Part shown: positions 20,075-29,924 of the stretch, one piece after another | How the letters are laid out: each line of letters opens with the position of its first letter | Numbering within the stretch: position 1 is the first letter of the stretch | NCBI RefSeq assembly: GCF_026262505.1 | Contig: NC_067208.1 | Coordinates: forward strand, 4,287,962 to 4,351,961 | Origin: Trichomonas vaginalis G3 | Taxonomy: Eukaryota; Parabasalia; Trichomonadida; Trichomonadidae | Length of the DNA: 64,000 bases | Direction: 5' to 3' | Notes under the pieces: model-generated | The model's database searches: none | The model's input: the letters and a program-made list of their open reading frames with translations, nothing else | Told to the model about the DNA's origin: nothing | Made by a program: the position numbers and the translations under genes

Positions 20075-21553
20075 ATGTTAAGATTTCATGTTGGGACTGA
20101 AATTACAACATTTTATCCGAACAACGAATCTGACAATGATATGCAGACGATACTAAATACAGTAGCATATATTTCTAAGACTGGTTTTGATCAAGGATTG
20201 CAATATTTTCAATCTAACAACTTTACTGTAGCCATAAAAGCATTTAAACAGATTAATTTTGTTGCAATATCAAATATATTATCACCAAAAACATTAGTTT
20301 ACCAAATTCAAATAATTAAAAACATCGCAACTTTTTTATTTGGTCCAAACTTTCAGCAATTCATGTTACATGAAATATCATCATCATACCAAGCTGTTTT
20401 TGCTAAATATGTGAACACATTCCTCAAATCCGTCGAAAATAATCCAAGAACTCTTCTCGCGATGGTAAAACACGATCATTCATACTACGAAAACTCTAAA
20501 CTTGCAGCTTTAAGAGCACATCAAGGAGCGATTCCTGATGAAGTAAAATTTCAAGAATGTATAATTTTTTGTAATCATCGTATTGTTGGCAGATTTACAC
20601 GCAAAAATGCAGCTCCTCTAAACTGTTTCGATCTTTTCATACTGTCATTATTCGAAAGCATTGAATTTAGTGAAGAATCAAGTGAAGATCGATCTTTTTT
20701 GAATCCTAACTACGTAACGAGTGTTAATCCGTCGAATATACAATACAAAGGAGGCTATTTACTAGTTTCTGGAACTGTTCAACGTTGCTCCATCGCTGTT
20801 TCTAGATTAGGAAATAATTCTGCCTACACTATGTTATTTATTTCGCAAGACACTGTATCGCAACAGCAAAGAGACTTGATAAGGAATATCATGGGAATCA
20901 TTGCAGAATCGGTTATGGGGATTTTTAAACCTCCAACGAATATTTGTACATTCCAAAATCCTGTAACCATATTTACTCAAATAATTATCAATAGATCTAC
21001 AGGAGAATCGTTTGAATTCGCTCCTGCGATGTCAGAAAAAGCAGAAAAAGTTTATAATCTTATTATGCGGAATATAATCAACAAAAGCTCTGAAGCCATG
21101 CCAAGAGGTTATCAGACAATGCTTTGGAATGACGGAAGATTCACTTTTCTTTACGAAATGCGGTTTGAAAATATTTATGGAGTTTTTGCTGACGTTGAGA
21201 CCTCTTTGAAGAACGAAAACAAAATCCTTGTTGACAGCAAAAATATTTCCTACGAGAATATTGCAATAGAAATCTTTGGTCCCGCAATGGAATACTCAGT
21301 TTACGAAATCTTTACTGTTTTTGTATCAACAATCGATCAGAAGAGTGCTGTAGTGCTCAGCAGACAATTTTCTGAGAATACCATTAAACAATTATCACCA
21401 AAAATCGATACAAGAAAGAGAAAAATTAAATCTCAATCTTCTTTGAACTTATTCTCGACATATTCAAGCCACAGAAGAATGAGCAGCCAACCAAAGTCAT
21501 CAAGACCAATATTAGCTTTAGGAGTAATGAAAACTCCACAGAAAAACTTGTAA
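20075..21553 (+). CDS. CCZ1/longin-like trafficking protein, 492 aa
   Basis: Intact frame from ATG 20075. The start (FHVGTEITTFYPNNESDNDM, then a helix and NNFTVAIKAF) resembles the first longin domain of the CCZ1/INTU/HPS4 family. A second alpha/beta region (GGYLLVSGTVQRCSIAVSRL) and a third near residues 300-420 would suit the triple-longin plan of CCZ1, the partner of Mon1 in the Rab7 exchange factor on late endosomes. The C-terminal 70 residues are basic and Ser-rich (KIDTRKRKIKSQSS), hence likely disordered. The match is by overall pattern, not by a decisive motif, and another longin protein is possible. A broken copy lies at 49660-51162. Confidence 0.55.
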   Translation: MLRFHVGTEITTFYPNNESDNDMQTILNTVAYISKTGFDQGLQYFQSNNFTVAIKAFKQINFVAISNILSPKTLVYQIQIIKNIATFLFGPNFQQFMLHEISSSYQAVFAKYVNTFLKSVENNPRTLLAMVKHDHSYYENSKLAALRAHQGAIPDEVKFQECIIFCNHRIVGRFTRKNAAPLNCFDLFILSLFESIEFSEESSEDRSFLNPNYVTSVNPSNIQYKGGYLLVSGTVQRCSIAVSRLGNNSAYTMLFISQDTVSQQQRDLIRNIMGIIAESVMGIFKPPTNICTFQNPVTIFTQIIINRSTGESFEFAPAMSEKAEKVYNLIMRNIINKSSEAMPRGYQTMLWNDGRFTFLYEMRFENIYGVFADVETSLKNENKILVDSKNISYENIAIEIFGPAMEYSVYEIFTVFVSTIDQKSAVVLSRQFSENTIKQLSPKIDTRKRKIKSQSSLNLFSTYSSHRRMSSQPKSSRPILALGVMKTPQKNL

Positions 21554-22089
21554 TTCTAATTGCAAGTTATTTATCTCTGTTTTTTGTTAGTAATATAAAT
21601 ATTTGAATGTTTGATAAGAATGTTTAACTCATTGCTATTTGATTTTTCTGTTATATTAAGTATTTTGAAAAATTTGAATCTTTGATCTTCAGAAAAATTA
21701 GTTTCCTTTGATTATCAGTCTATAAAAACAATATTTATTATATATGTTTTGCTTTTGCCAGTTCATAAAAAGCAAAACATGAGCGGATTGAGATTTTTTG
21801 TTTGATTTTCTTTTTGTGAAAAACAATCAACAAAGTTTACATCGTACTCGGATTTCAAGGTTTCGTAGCTCTAAAAACGTGTGTGTTCATAACATACTAT
21901 TTTGAACTCCGTTCTTCAATCTTAATTAGCTCAAAGAAAAAAAAAATCAAAACATTTTTGAGAAGGATTTGCAACTGAAATCATAATTTTTACTTGTTGG
22001 CTTGTACACATTTTCATTTTATCCGATTTCTCTTGATGCATCGGGTCTTTTTACATAAGATTTACAAAAAGTGTCAAAACTCGAGAGAA
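21554..22089. other. intergenic region upstream of the kinase gene
   Basis: AT-rich, with a small inverted pair GCAAAAC/GTTTTGC near 21748-21779. The kinase reading frame stays open upstream to 21994, but with a TTG start, and it probably belongs to the leader. Confidence 0.5.
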
Positions 22090-24480
22090 ATGCAGCAAGC
22101 AAATTTAGCTGCAGCTGCTGGGCAGCTTCAAAATATGTGCGTGTCTCTAGAGTCTCTGGCACAACAAACAGTTGCTCATAGAAGAAAATTTCAATTTGCT
22201 GTTAGCCAATTGAGGCAATTTTGTGATCATTTTGCCTCAGTAGCAGATGCAACACCTCTCAACCGAGTTCAGTTTGACACATATAAATTCCTTATTTCCG
22301 ATGTTTATAAAGAATTCACAGACCTTTTCAAACAAAATATGTTACAAACATGGGCTCAAACAGCTCTTGAAAATCCAACATCCGACATCCCAACAGATTT
22401 ATGTACACTCACTTCTGATTTGCAAGAAAAAACTTCTTGTCTCGATCAAGTTGGCTCACAATACTTTAATTCCACTGCCCCTCAATGGCTTCAACTCCAC
22501 TTGCTTGATATTCGCGCTATTTCTGCTTCCTTCCAGCAATTTATGCAAGTTCCAAACCAAGATCCTGCTGTAAAGGAGTACGTCGTTGAGCGTCTTCACA
22601 GTATTGATCAATTCCTTGCTACATATAAGGACCACGATTCATTACAATCAGGGTTAGCTGTATTCTCCCCAATTCCTGTTACATATCAGTCATGGCGTCT
22701 CAAGCATACAGATTTACAAGCCGACAACGAGATTGGCAGTGGTGTTTCCGCTGTTGTTTACAGTGGCACCTATCTTCCAACAGGAGAAGCCGTCGCCATC
22801 AAAAAATTAAAATTCAAGAAGCTAACAGGTCCAAAACTACAAGCTTTCCAGCGTGAACTTGCTATTCTTGCAACAGCCATCCATCCTACAGTTCTTAAAT
22901 TCATCGGTGCTACAGATTTCGCTCCATTCTCAATTGTCACAGAATGGATGCCAGGAGGCTCTCTTTACCACGATATCCATCAAAACCATAGACTCGACGT
23001 TACAGATCAGACAATTGCTCTGTTCGATATTGCTCGCGGAATGAGATTCCTCCATTCCCGCTCAATTATCCACAGAGACCTCAAAACTCTGAATGTCCTG
23101 ATCGATAAGAACAATCGCGCGAAGATCTGTGACTTTGGTTTCTCCAAACAAACCGAAGAAAATCAAGTCATGACAATGAACATCGGAACACCTCACTGGA
23201 TGGCCCCAGAACTCCTTAACGTGTCCCAGGCAGACCAAAACGCTGGCCAATACAACTCCAAAGTCGATGTTTACGCATATGCGATTGTCATGTGGGAAGT
23301 TTTAACTCACGACCTTCCTTACAGAGGTCTAGAAGCTACGCAGATCATTGCTCAAGTGTTAATGAACGACGCCAGGCCAGCAGTTCCAAGAGGATCTCCG
23401 AAAGCATTTGTAGATCTTATGAAAAGCTGCTGGGCACGTGATCCAATCAATCGTCCATCATTTGCAGAGATTGTTCGCACATTTAGAACCGGCGAAATCT
23501 ATCTTGAAGGTACTGATCACAAGAGATTAATGGAATACATCGATTCCTGTGGCGAAGAAGCCGATTTAGCCACACAACAGCTTCAAACACATCTCAACAG
23601 CCTCGATAGTTCTTCAATCCACTTCAGCGAGTTCATTTCCATGATGGAAAACGAAGGAGTTCCTGAAGAACAAATCGACGCATGTTGGTCAATGATTCAC
23701 AAGCACAAAGACAGCGATGTAGACTTATTCATTCGTGGTTTGATCGCTTTCTTGAACACAAGGATGTCATTGAAGGCTGGTGAAGAATTACGCGAGTTGC
23801 CATCAATACCAACAGCTTGTGCAACTAAAATAGCGAACCAGTTGCCAACAGGTGATGAAAAACTCGATGAAGCTTTGTCTGTTTGCGCTTGCAAGAACGG
23901 ATGTGCAACAACAGTTCTCGCAACAGCAATTAACGCAGAACACATCAAATTGGCATTGGAATGCATTGCACAGAAAGGATGCAAAGATGAAGAGATTCCT
24001 ACTGTTGTTCAGATCGCTAAGAAACAGTTTTTGTCGCAAGATCCGATGATGTCTGTTTCTGTTTTGAGATGTTTAGTTGGTTTGCAACAATACAAAGAGA
24101 TCTCTGTCGATATCATCAGAACATTCCTTGGTACATCGAACAACAACTTGAAACAAGCAACTTATGTAACTGCAATCGCTGTTGCTAACCAGGGAATTGA
24201 GTTGCCTGTTGATTTGATCGACGGAATTGCTTCAAGAGCTTTCACTGATCCATTCGGAACTTCTGTTTTAATTGCAGCATGCAACCATCCAACAACAGCT
24301 GCACATCTTTTGCAGATGATTGAACACGGTTTGAGATGTCCAATCACTGTTTCTGCAAGAATGATTTTGGTCGCTTCGAAACATAAGGAATTGAAGCCAC
24401 TCTTGCAGGCTGCTGTAAGAGCTGTTCCGATTAGTCATGATCAAGGCCTTAAGAATTTGTTGGTTAGGATTACATCATAA
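22090..24480 (+). CDS. TKL-type protein kinase with helical C-terminal region, 796 aa
   Basis: The start is set at ATG 22090 (MQQANLAAAAGQLQ). Upstream codons have only a TTG and an in-frame ATG at 22036 in unlikely sequence. Residues 1-200 are helical. The kinase domain covers about 205-470. It has the glycine loop GSGVSAVVYSG (from 216), the VAIK lysine at 238, HRDLKTLN (catalytic Asp 330), DFG at 348-350 and MAPE in the activation segment, so it should be active. These signatures match the tyrosine-kinase-like group that is expanded in trichomonads. The remaining 320 residues form helices, probably ARM/HEAT-like (ATAINAEHIKLALECIAQKG). Its role is unknown, presumably cytoplasmic signalling. 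A broken copy lies at 51697-54089. Confidence 0.9.
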   Translation: MQQANLAAAAGQLQNMCVSLESLAQQTVAHRRKFQFAVSQLRQFCDHFASVADATPLNRVQFDTYKFLISDVYKEFTDLFKQNMLQTWAQTALENPTSDIPTDLCTLTSDLQEKTSCLDQVGSQYFNSTAPQWLQLHLLDIRAISASFQQFMQVPNQDPAVKEYVVERLHSIDQFLATYKDHDSLQSGLAVFSPIPVTYQSWRLKHTDLQADNEIGSGVSAVVYSGTYLPTGEAVAIKKLKFKKLTGPKLQAFQRELAILATAIHPTVLKFIGATDFAPFSIVTEWMPGGSLYHDIHQNHRLDVTDQTIALFDIARGMRFLHSRSIIHRDLKTLNVLIDKNNRAKICDFGFSKQTEENQVMTMNIGTPHWMAPELLNVSQADQNAGQYNSKVDVYAYAIVMWEVLTHDLPYRGLEATQIIAQVLMNDARPAVPRGSPKAFVDLMKSCWARDPINRPSFAEIVRTFRTGEIYLEGTDHKRLMEYIDSCGEEADLATQQLQTHLNSLDSSSIHFSEFISMMENEGVPEEQIDACWSMIHKHKDSDVDLFIRGLIAFLNTRMSLKAGEELRELPSIPTACATKIANQLPTGDEKLDEALSVCACKNGCATTVLATAINAEHIKLALECIAQKGCKDEEIPTVVQIAKKQFLSQDPMMSVSVLRCLVGLQQYKEISVDIIRTFLGTSNNNLKQATYVTAIAVANQGIELPVDLIDGIASRAFTDPFGTSVLIAACNHPTTAAHLLQMIEHGLRCPITVSARMILVASKHKELKPLLQAAVRAVPISHDQGLKNLLVRITS

Positions 24481-24877
24481 GTTTTTTAATATCTTTTGTT
24501 GTGATTTTTTTTTTATTTTATTTTTTTATTTTTTAATGTCTCTGATTAAAAAAAACATTGATATTTATTAATTTACCAACCATATTTGATAGATTCCTGA
24601 GAACATATTTGACAGTGTTTGAACCTCTAACAAAGAGAGAATATTGATGATGAATTGAGAAAAAAATGAAATCGAGTTTAATCTTTTGTGGAATTAACTA
24701 ACCTGGTTCCTGTTAATTTTTGTATTACGTAATATAAAGCTCAAATTTGTATTTGCTGAAAATCATATTAAAAAGATTTCACAAATATACTTGAATGATT
24801 AGAGATAATTAAATTATAAATTTGATACGAAAGATAATGTATATGCAAAAAAAGTTTCATTTTTTTCTTGGGAAAAA
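24481..24877. other. intergenic region
   Basis: T-rich 3' flank of the kinase gene followed by AT-rich DNA. Only the initiator-like site at 24857 stands out. Confidence 0.5.
24857..24863 (+). promoter_or_regulatory. Inr-like TCATTTT before the UBC12-like gene
   Basis: TCATTTT fits the trichomonad initiator. With the A as +1 the leader would be 19 nt, typical of these organisms. Confidence 0.55.
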
Positions 24878-25405
24878 ATGAGTTATCAATCTGGCCAAAG
24901 ACAAAACAAACCAGATTTTGCGACACTTAGACTTATGAAAGATTTCGAAGATATTGACACGCTTCATAGCATTTACGTTCACTTTCCAGATCCGAATTAT
25001 TTGAAGTATTTTATTGTTCGAGTTCAACCTGAATCAGGACTTTGGGAACTTGGACAGTTTGACTTTGAATTTAGAATTCCAGATGAATTTCCTTTCCAAA
25101 GGCCAAGGGTAAAATGTCTTACAAAAATCTTCCATCCAAATATTGATGAAGAAGGTTCTGTTTGCTTAAGCATTCTTAGAGAAGCATATAACCCTACTGT
25201 TTCAATTCCTTTCCTCATTGCTGGAATTCAATATTTGTTCACAGAACCAGAACCAAATGATCCATTAAACAAAGAAGCAGCACAACAAATGATAAACGAT
25301 TTTGCCCTTTTCAAGACAAATGTCGATAAATACGTTTGTTTATATTGTACCAACATGGATCCACTCGAAAACTATGAACCAAACTATGATAACAACTCGA
25401 TATGA
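24878..25405 (+). CDS. UBC12-like E2 (NEDD8-conjugating), 175 aa
   Basis: A complete UBC fold: FDFEFRIPDEFPFQRPRVKC in the core, then KIFHPNIDEEGSVCLSILRE with the active-site cysteine at residue 96. The downstream EPEPNDPLNKEAAQ is characteristic of UBC12/UBE2M. This enzyme transfers the ubiquitin-like protein NEDD8 to cullins. Oddly, the usual Trp after ILRE(D) is replaced: the text is REAYNPTVSI instead of REDWKP. The N-terminal extension is short, and the C-terminal tail (LENYEPNYDNNSI) is acidic. Other E2 classes cannot be fully ruled out. A broken copy lies at 54484-55015. Confidence 0.8.
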   Translation: MSYQSGQRQNKPDFATLRLMKDFEDIDTLHSIYVHFPDPNYLKYFIVRVQPESGLWELGQFDFEFRIPDEFPFQRPRVKCLTKIFHPNIDEEGSVCLSILREAYNPTVSIPFLIAGIQYLFTEPEPNDPLNKEAAQQMINDFALFKTNVDKYVCLYCTNMDPLENYEPNYDNNSI

Positions 25406-25684
25406 TTAATAATTCCCTACAAAATGGCATACAATTCAGTGAAAATTTTGAAAAATATAATTTTATTTAAGCCTTCAAACTTGACATACAATATATATGT
25501 TTGTAAAAGATAATTATATACAAATCTTCTCCGGTTTTTGTTTCTTTATCAATAATTTGAGAAAAAATCTCATAAAAATCATAAAAATTCATAATTATAA
25601 AAGGAAAAATACTTGATTTGTATGAATAAACACAATATTATCAGTGAAAATTTATAAATATAACAAAAATAAATGAAAAATAAA

Positions 25685-26527
25685 TTATTTGGATCCTGAA
25701 AGATATTTAAGGATCTTGGCTCTTGTTTCTTCGGTCGATTCGATTGGTTGTGGCTTCGCAGCTTCGATATATTTATCAGGATAAACATATTCTGCAATTC
25801 TAGCAGCATCTTCTTGTTCTTCAGGCGCTGTCCATCGTGCAGCATCTGCAGCAATTGTTCTGGCGAAGTTTGTGACCTGTAAATCTGGAGTTAGACACAA
25901 AAGTGGATATCTGCAGAGCAAAAGTTCTTGTTCTCGTTCAATTGACATAGGTTCTAAGCTAGACTGGTCTACTTTCAAATGAACGCGTCTGAATTTCTCA
26001 ATATTTCTTCGTCTGTCAACGACTTCACAGATTAAGCCTCCATCATACCATGTAAGGCCTAATTTCTTAACTGCTTCGTATAACGTTTTAGGTAATACAC
26101 CTCTATTGATATCGTATATTAAATATTGACCCTCTGATGAAATATCTCCTGTGATTTCGAGTCCTCCTGAAGCTGAAACGATTGAAAACACATCTTGATC
26201 AAATGTAATTGTTAGTGAAGGTGTTAAACCTGAAAAAATGCTAACAGGGAGCTTTTCAACATCAGCGTCTGTATTTCCGTAAACTTTATTTTGAAACTGC
26301 TGGCGAAGCTGAATGCATTCACAAATTTCTCTTCTGTATGCCGATAAATGAGACATGTCCAGCTTTGAAACGTAGTCTTTGATGACTTCTTGATATTGAT
26401 CGATCAAAACCGGTCCTTTTCCGGAAATTTCATCCATAGGCTCTGTTGTAACTTTGCTAAAAGATGATTTATATTGTGGAAGAAGCTGTGGCTCAGTCTG
26501 AGTTTCTAAGGAAACTCGTTGAGTCAT
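25685..26527 (-). CDS. SPT20: SPT20-like SAGA subunit, 280 aa
   Basis: Residues about 100-225 resemble the SPT20/FAM48 (SEP) domain. A beta-rich part (LPVSIFSGLTPSLTITF) is followed by LTWYDGGLICEVVDRRR at 158-174 (compare FYDGCLIVEVxDYR of SPT20) and a strand reading RRVHLKVDQSSLEP. SPT20 holds the SAGA co-activator together. The protein is much shorter than yeast or human SPT20, having little beyond the core domain, which suits a reduced protist complex. It is head to head, 43 bp apart, with a GCN5 gene whose product is the SAGA acetyltransferase. That context strongly supports the call. A broken copy lies at 55300-56137. Confidence 0.75.
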   Translation of the reverse strand: MTQRVSLETQTEPQLLPQYKSSFSKVTTEPMDEISGKGPVLIDQYQEVIKDYVSKLDMSHLSAYRREICECIQLRQQFQNKVYGNTDADVEKLPVSIFSGLTPSLTITFDQDVFSIVSASGGLEITGDISSEGQYLIYDINRGVLPKTLYEAVKKLGLTWYDGGLICEVVDRRRNIEKFRRVHLKVDQSSLEPMSIEREQELLLCRYPLLCLTPDLQVTNFARTIAADAARWTAPEEQEDAARIAEYVYPDKYIEAAKPQPIESTEETRAKILKYLSGSK

Positions 26528-26570
26528 TTATATATAGGTACAAAAGTGACACGGAAAGGAGAATTATAAT
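26523..26570. promoter_or_regulatory. shared promoter of SPT20-like and GCN5 genes
   Basis: Only 43 bp separate the two start codons. On the minus strand GTGTCACTTTTG (26541-26552) is an Inr-like site about 20 nt before the SPT20-like ATG. On the plus strand the only good match, TCATTTA (26523-26529), overlaps the SPT20-like start codon and would give GCN5 a 46-nt leader. Co-expression of the two subunits is inferred from this arrangement. Confidence 0.6.
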
Positions 26571-27758
26571 ATGGATTGGGAAGGAAAGCCAGCCTGGTTT
26601 AACAGGCCACCTTATGTGAGTAACCTGCGCATCCAGCCTGGTCTTCGACACCAATCACGTCTGTTTACTCCTCCTGAACCATTTAAGCGTCCTCCAGACC
26701 GATTTCCAGATGCTCAACTCAGAATCGCAAAGAATAAATCAGATGTACATCCCCAATTACTAATATTCTTAAATGATGCAAAAAACCTCTTCTCAAGGCA
26801 ACTTCCAAATATGGGTGCTGGTTACATTACAAGGCTTGTTTTTGATTTCAATGCAGAAACAGTCTTAGTCTTGCATAGAGGTATAGTAACTGGTGGAATC
26901 TGCTCTAGACTTTTCCCAATTGAACAATTTATAGAAGTTGTTTTCTTGGCTGTCGATTCTCAGTTTCAAGCACGTGGTTATGGTCGTCTAGTTATGAGCT
27001 ACCTCAAAAAATCAATTCTCGTTTATCCATTTTACGATATTATTGCATGTGCAGATAATGATGCCGTTATTTTCTTCAAGAAGCAAGGTTTCAATGACAA
27101 AGCAATTAACATGAATCCAAAACGCTGGATTGGCCGTATTAAAGATTACGAAGGCGTTACTCTTGTGCATTGTCCAATTCACCAAGACATTGACTACATG
27201 ACATTCCCAGGAGTCATTAACAAACAGATCAGATTTGTGGAGAACATGATTGGACCTCACTTCATTGATCCTCCAGCTAGCCTCAAAAACGCTTATAGAG
27301 GTTTCCCAGAAGCACCTTCATTTGCATCAATATCTTTACCGGAAATGATGAAAATGACACAAGACCGATATGAACAGACTCCTATTGAATCAGATAAACT
27401 TGATAACTACGAAGAAAAAATGAAACAACAACGCGATAAAATGCTTACGATACTTTCGGAATTAGAAAATGATCCTAAGTTCGGATACGTTTTCATTCGT
27501 CCAGTTACAGAAGATATTGCTCCAACTTATTTCGATACAATTAAAAACCCAATGGACTTTTGGACAATGCGTAAAAGACTTATTAGATACCCAGATTTCT
27601 ATAAACGACCTGAAATGTTTGCTGCGGATATTACTTTAATTACAGACAATTGTAAGGCTTTTAACCAGCCAGGTACCATTTATTCTTCGGCTGCAAACCA
27701 ATTGATGTCGAGATTTAGACAACTTTACTTCGAGAGTTTCCCGAATAACCCTATTTAA
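26571..27758 (+). CDS. GCN5: GCN5-type histone acetyltransferase with bromodomain, 395 aa
   Basis: The acetyltransferase domain lies at about residues 60-215. LPNMGAGYITRLVFDFNAET matches the GCN5 start. FIEVVFLAV carries the catalytic Glu (residue 122). QARGYGRLVMSYL is the acetyl-CoA loop, and FFKKQGF and IKDYEGVTLVHC complete the fold. A bromodomain occupies about 290-385 (PVTEDIAPTYFDTIKNPMDF, then NCKAFNQPGTIYS with the acetyl-lysine-binding Asn). This is the classic HAT-plus-bromodomain order of nuclear GCN5/PCAF, the enzyme of SAGA/ADA complexes acetylating histone H3. Its divergent neighbour encodes another SAGA subunit. A copy with few frame breaks lies at 56182-57371. Confidence 0.95.
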   Translation: MDWEGKPAWFNRPPYVSNLRIQPGLRHQSRLFTPPEPFKRPPDRFPDAQLRIAKNKSDVHPQLLIFLNDAKNLFSRQLPNMGAGYITRLVFDFNAETVLVLHRGIVTGGICSRLFPIEQFIEVVFLAVDSQFQARGYGRLVMSYLKKSILVYPFYDIIACADNDAVIFFKKQGFNDKAINMNPKRWIGRIKDYEGVTLVHCPIHQDIDYMTFPGVINKQIRFVENMIGPHFIDPPASLKNAYRGFPEAPSFASISLPEMMKMTQDRYEQTPIESDKLDNYEEKMKQQRDKMLTILSELENDPKFGYVFIRPVTEDIAPTYFDTIKNPMDFWTMRKRLIRYPDFYKRPEMFAADITLITDNCKAFNQPGTIYSSAANQLMSRFRQLYFESFPNNPI

Positions 27759-28280
27759 TCATAAATAATGTTTTTATTTTTTCTGTAACTTTAAGATTTT
27801 TTGGTAACTTAAATTGAACTTTCTTTGTTAGTTCCTCTTGAGAATTATTCCATATAAAAATTAGATTATCGTATTTGAATGAAAATTGGGATGTGAGAGT
27901 CTCATATGTGTCGAATTAAGACGAAAAATAGATAGATATGTTTCCAAAATTTTTTCATTTTTATAAAAATGAAGAACAATACTTAGAAAAAAATGTTGAA
28001 AAAATGAATTTTCAATAATTTTTGGAAGTTAGTCTGCATTTCATCGCGATTTTAAAGCGGCAATTCATTTTAATAATAAATATGTCTATTAAATTTTTAT
28101 ACAAAATCCTAGATTATCGATTTGATTAGATTTTCCAATTTCAAAAATATATCAAAATTGAAGAATTTTTAGTTAGTAATGTTCACAGTTCAATAAAATT
28201 GATAATGTATATTACAGAATGTTATAAAATCAATCACACAATGAGATTGACCTTCAAAATTTTTGACAAAATCTGAGAAA
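27759..28280. other. intergenic region between GCN5 and SOF1
   Basis: AT-rich, with no gene or strong repeat visible. The SOF1 frame extends to a TTG at 28263, but the ATG at 28281 gives the conserved start. Confidence 0.5.
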
Positions 28281-29657
28281 ATGAAGCCAAAGGTCCAAGT
28301 CATTGCCCGCCGTGAGGCAGATTTTGCCAGAGCAACCAAAACTGATGGCTTAAAGATCTTGAAGAACACTGCACCTGAATTACACCCATTATCTCAACAA
28401 ATTGAATACGTTCGTGCTGTTAGAGCCGCCAAAATGAAGAAAATGTTTTCCAAGCCATTTATTGGATCATTGGAGGGTCACTCTGATACCATTACAGCAT
28501 TATCAAGAGATCATCGTGAAGGAGATATCCCGACATTAGTTTCTGGTAGCGTTGATGGAGATATTCGCATCTGGGACCTTTCTGCTCGTGAATGCTTACA
28601 CACATTTCATGCTGGATCTTGCGTTAATGATGTTTGCAGTGATCACAAATCAGAATTAGTACTTGGTGTCAGCGCAAACGCACATATCTACGGTTTCAGA
28701 GTTGATTCTGATAGCGATGATAAAGTTCACTTTGATTATACATCACCACATGGACATTTAAGCTCAATCGACTTTTCTTATGCCAATGATCAATTTGTTA
28801 CAGCAGGCGAAGCTCTTATGCTCTGGTCACCACATCGTAACCAACCGATCCTCAAATTCAGCTCTCAAATTCGTCAATTTACAGATAGCGTTTTCAATCA
28901 AAACGAACAGAACCTCATTTGCGCCTGTGCAGAAGACAGAAGCATCATCATCGCAGATACACGTACATCTACAATTGCTCGTACAATTACGATGAAGACT
29001 AAATCAAATGCAGTTGATTGGAACCCACAAAAGCCATTCTACTTCGTTGTTGCAAACGATGATTCCGCATGCTATCTTTTCGATGTTCGTAAGACCGAAT
29101 CCGCCATCAGAGTTTTCACAGATCATTTAGGACCAGTTACATGCATCAATTTCTCTCCAAATGGAAACGAATTCGTTTCCGGCAGCTACGACAGAACAGT
29201 CCGCGTCTGGGATTGGTCCCAAATCAAGTCCCTCGACTGCTACCATACGAAACGTATGCAAAGAGTATTTTCATGCTGCATTTCACATGATTCTAAGTTC
29301 GTCATCACTGGTTCAGAAGACATGTCAATCAGACTCTTCAAGACTAAGGCCAATGAAGTACTTACAGCCAGATCAAAGAAGGAAGAAGAGGCACAAAACA
29401 TGAATGAAAGATTACTCAAGAAATGGAGACATTCTACTGAAGTTAAAATGATCGCTGAGAAACAGAACCTTCCAAAGACACTTCACAGACAGAGATACGA
29501 AAGAGCCAAACAAATGGACGCTGTTTCAAGAAAGGCTTTAGCAAGAATGGCCCATTCTAAGGATCCAGAATCAATGAAACCAAAGCCATTGAGAATTGGA
29601 AGAATCGTGGACGACGATGGAAGAGAAGAACAAAAGCAAGAAGAACAGGAAGAATAA
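28281..29657 (+). CDS. SOF1: SOF1/DCAF13-like WD-repeat protein, 458 aa
   Basis: The start MKPKVQVIARREADFARATK and the following ELHPLSQQIEYVRAVRAAKM match the conserved SOF1/DCAF13 N-terminus. About seven WD repeats follow (for example LVSGSVDGDIRIWDL and FVSGSYDRTVRVWDW). The Sof1 C-terminal domain ends the protein (ERLLKKWRHSTEVKMIAEKQ, then NLPKTLHRQRYERAKQ) with an acidic Glu/Gln tail. SOF1 is a U3 snoRNP-associated factor needed for 18S rRNA processing in the nucleolus. Expected length is about 450-490 residues, so it is full size. A heavily broken copy lies at 57890-59259. Confidence 0.92.
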   Translation: MKPKVQVIARREADFARATKTDGLKILKNTAPELHPLSQQIEYVRAVRAAKMKKMFSKPFIGSLEGHSDTITALSRDHREGDIPTLVSGSVDGDIRIWDLSARECLHTFHAGSCVNDVCSDHKSELVLGVSANAHIYGFRVDSDSDDKVHFDYTSPHGHLSSIDFSYANDQFVTAGEALMLWSPHRNQPILKFSSQIRQFTDSVFNQNEQNLICACAEDRSIIIADTRTSTIARTITMKTKSNAVDWNPQKPFYFVVANDDSACYLFDVRKTESAIRVFTDHLGPVTCINFSPNGNEFVSGSYDRTVRVWDWSQIKSLDCYHTKRMQRVFSCCISHDSKFVITGSEDMSIRLFKTKANEVLTARSKKEEEAQNMNERLLKKWRHSTEVKMIAEKQNLPKTLHRQRYERAKQMDAVSRKALARMAHSKDPESMKPKPLRIGRIVDDDGREEQKQEEQEE

Positions 29658-29897
29658 GCCTTTTTCTTTTTACTTTGATTTTATGTTATTTACCATTTTT
29701 TTTGATAGAGATAAAGATTTTTTATTTTATTTATTATTTTAAACCAACAGCTTTTAAGAGTTATCATTTGAAATAACCTTGATTCCGGTCAACTTCAAAA
29801 ATCTTCAAAATTTGAAGTTTCGGAGTTCTTAATTTTTATATTTTATTTCATCTCGAGAAATGTTAGGTGTTATTTTATATTCGAAATTGAAAAAATT

Positions 29898-29904
29898 TCA
29901 TTAA
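29898..29904 (+). promoter_or_regulatory. Inr-like TCATTAA
   Basis: TCATTAA fits the trichomonad initiator and lies 25 nt (from its A) before the ATG at 29925. Confidence 0.5.
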
Positions 29905-29924
29905 TTTTTTTTTATAACTTCTAA

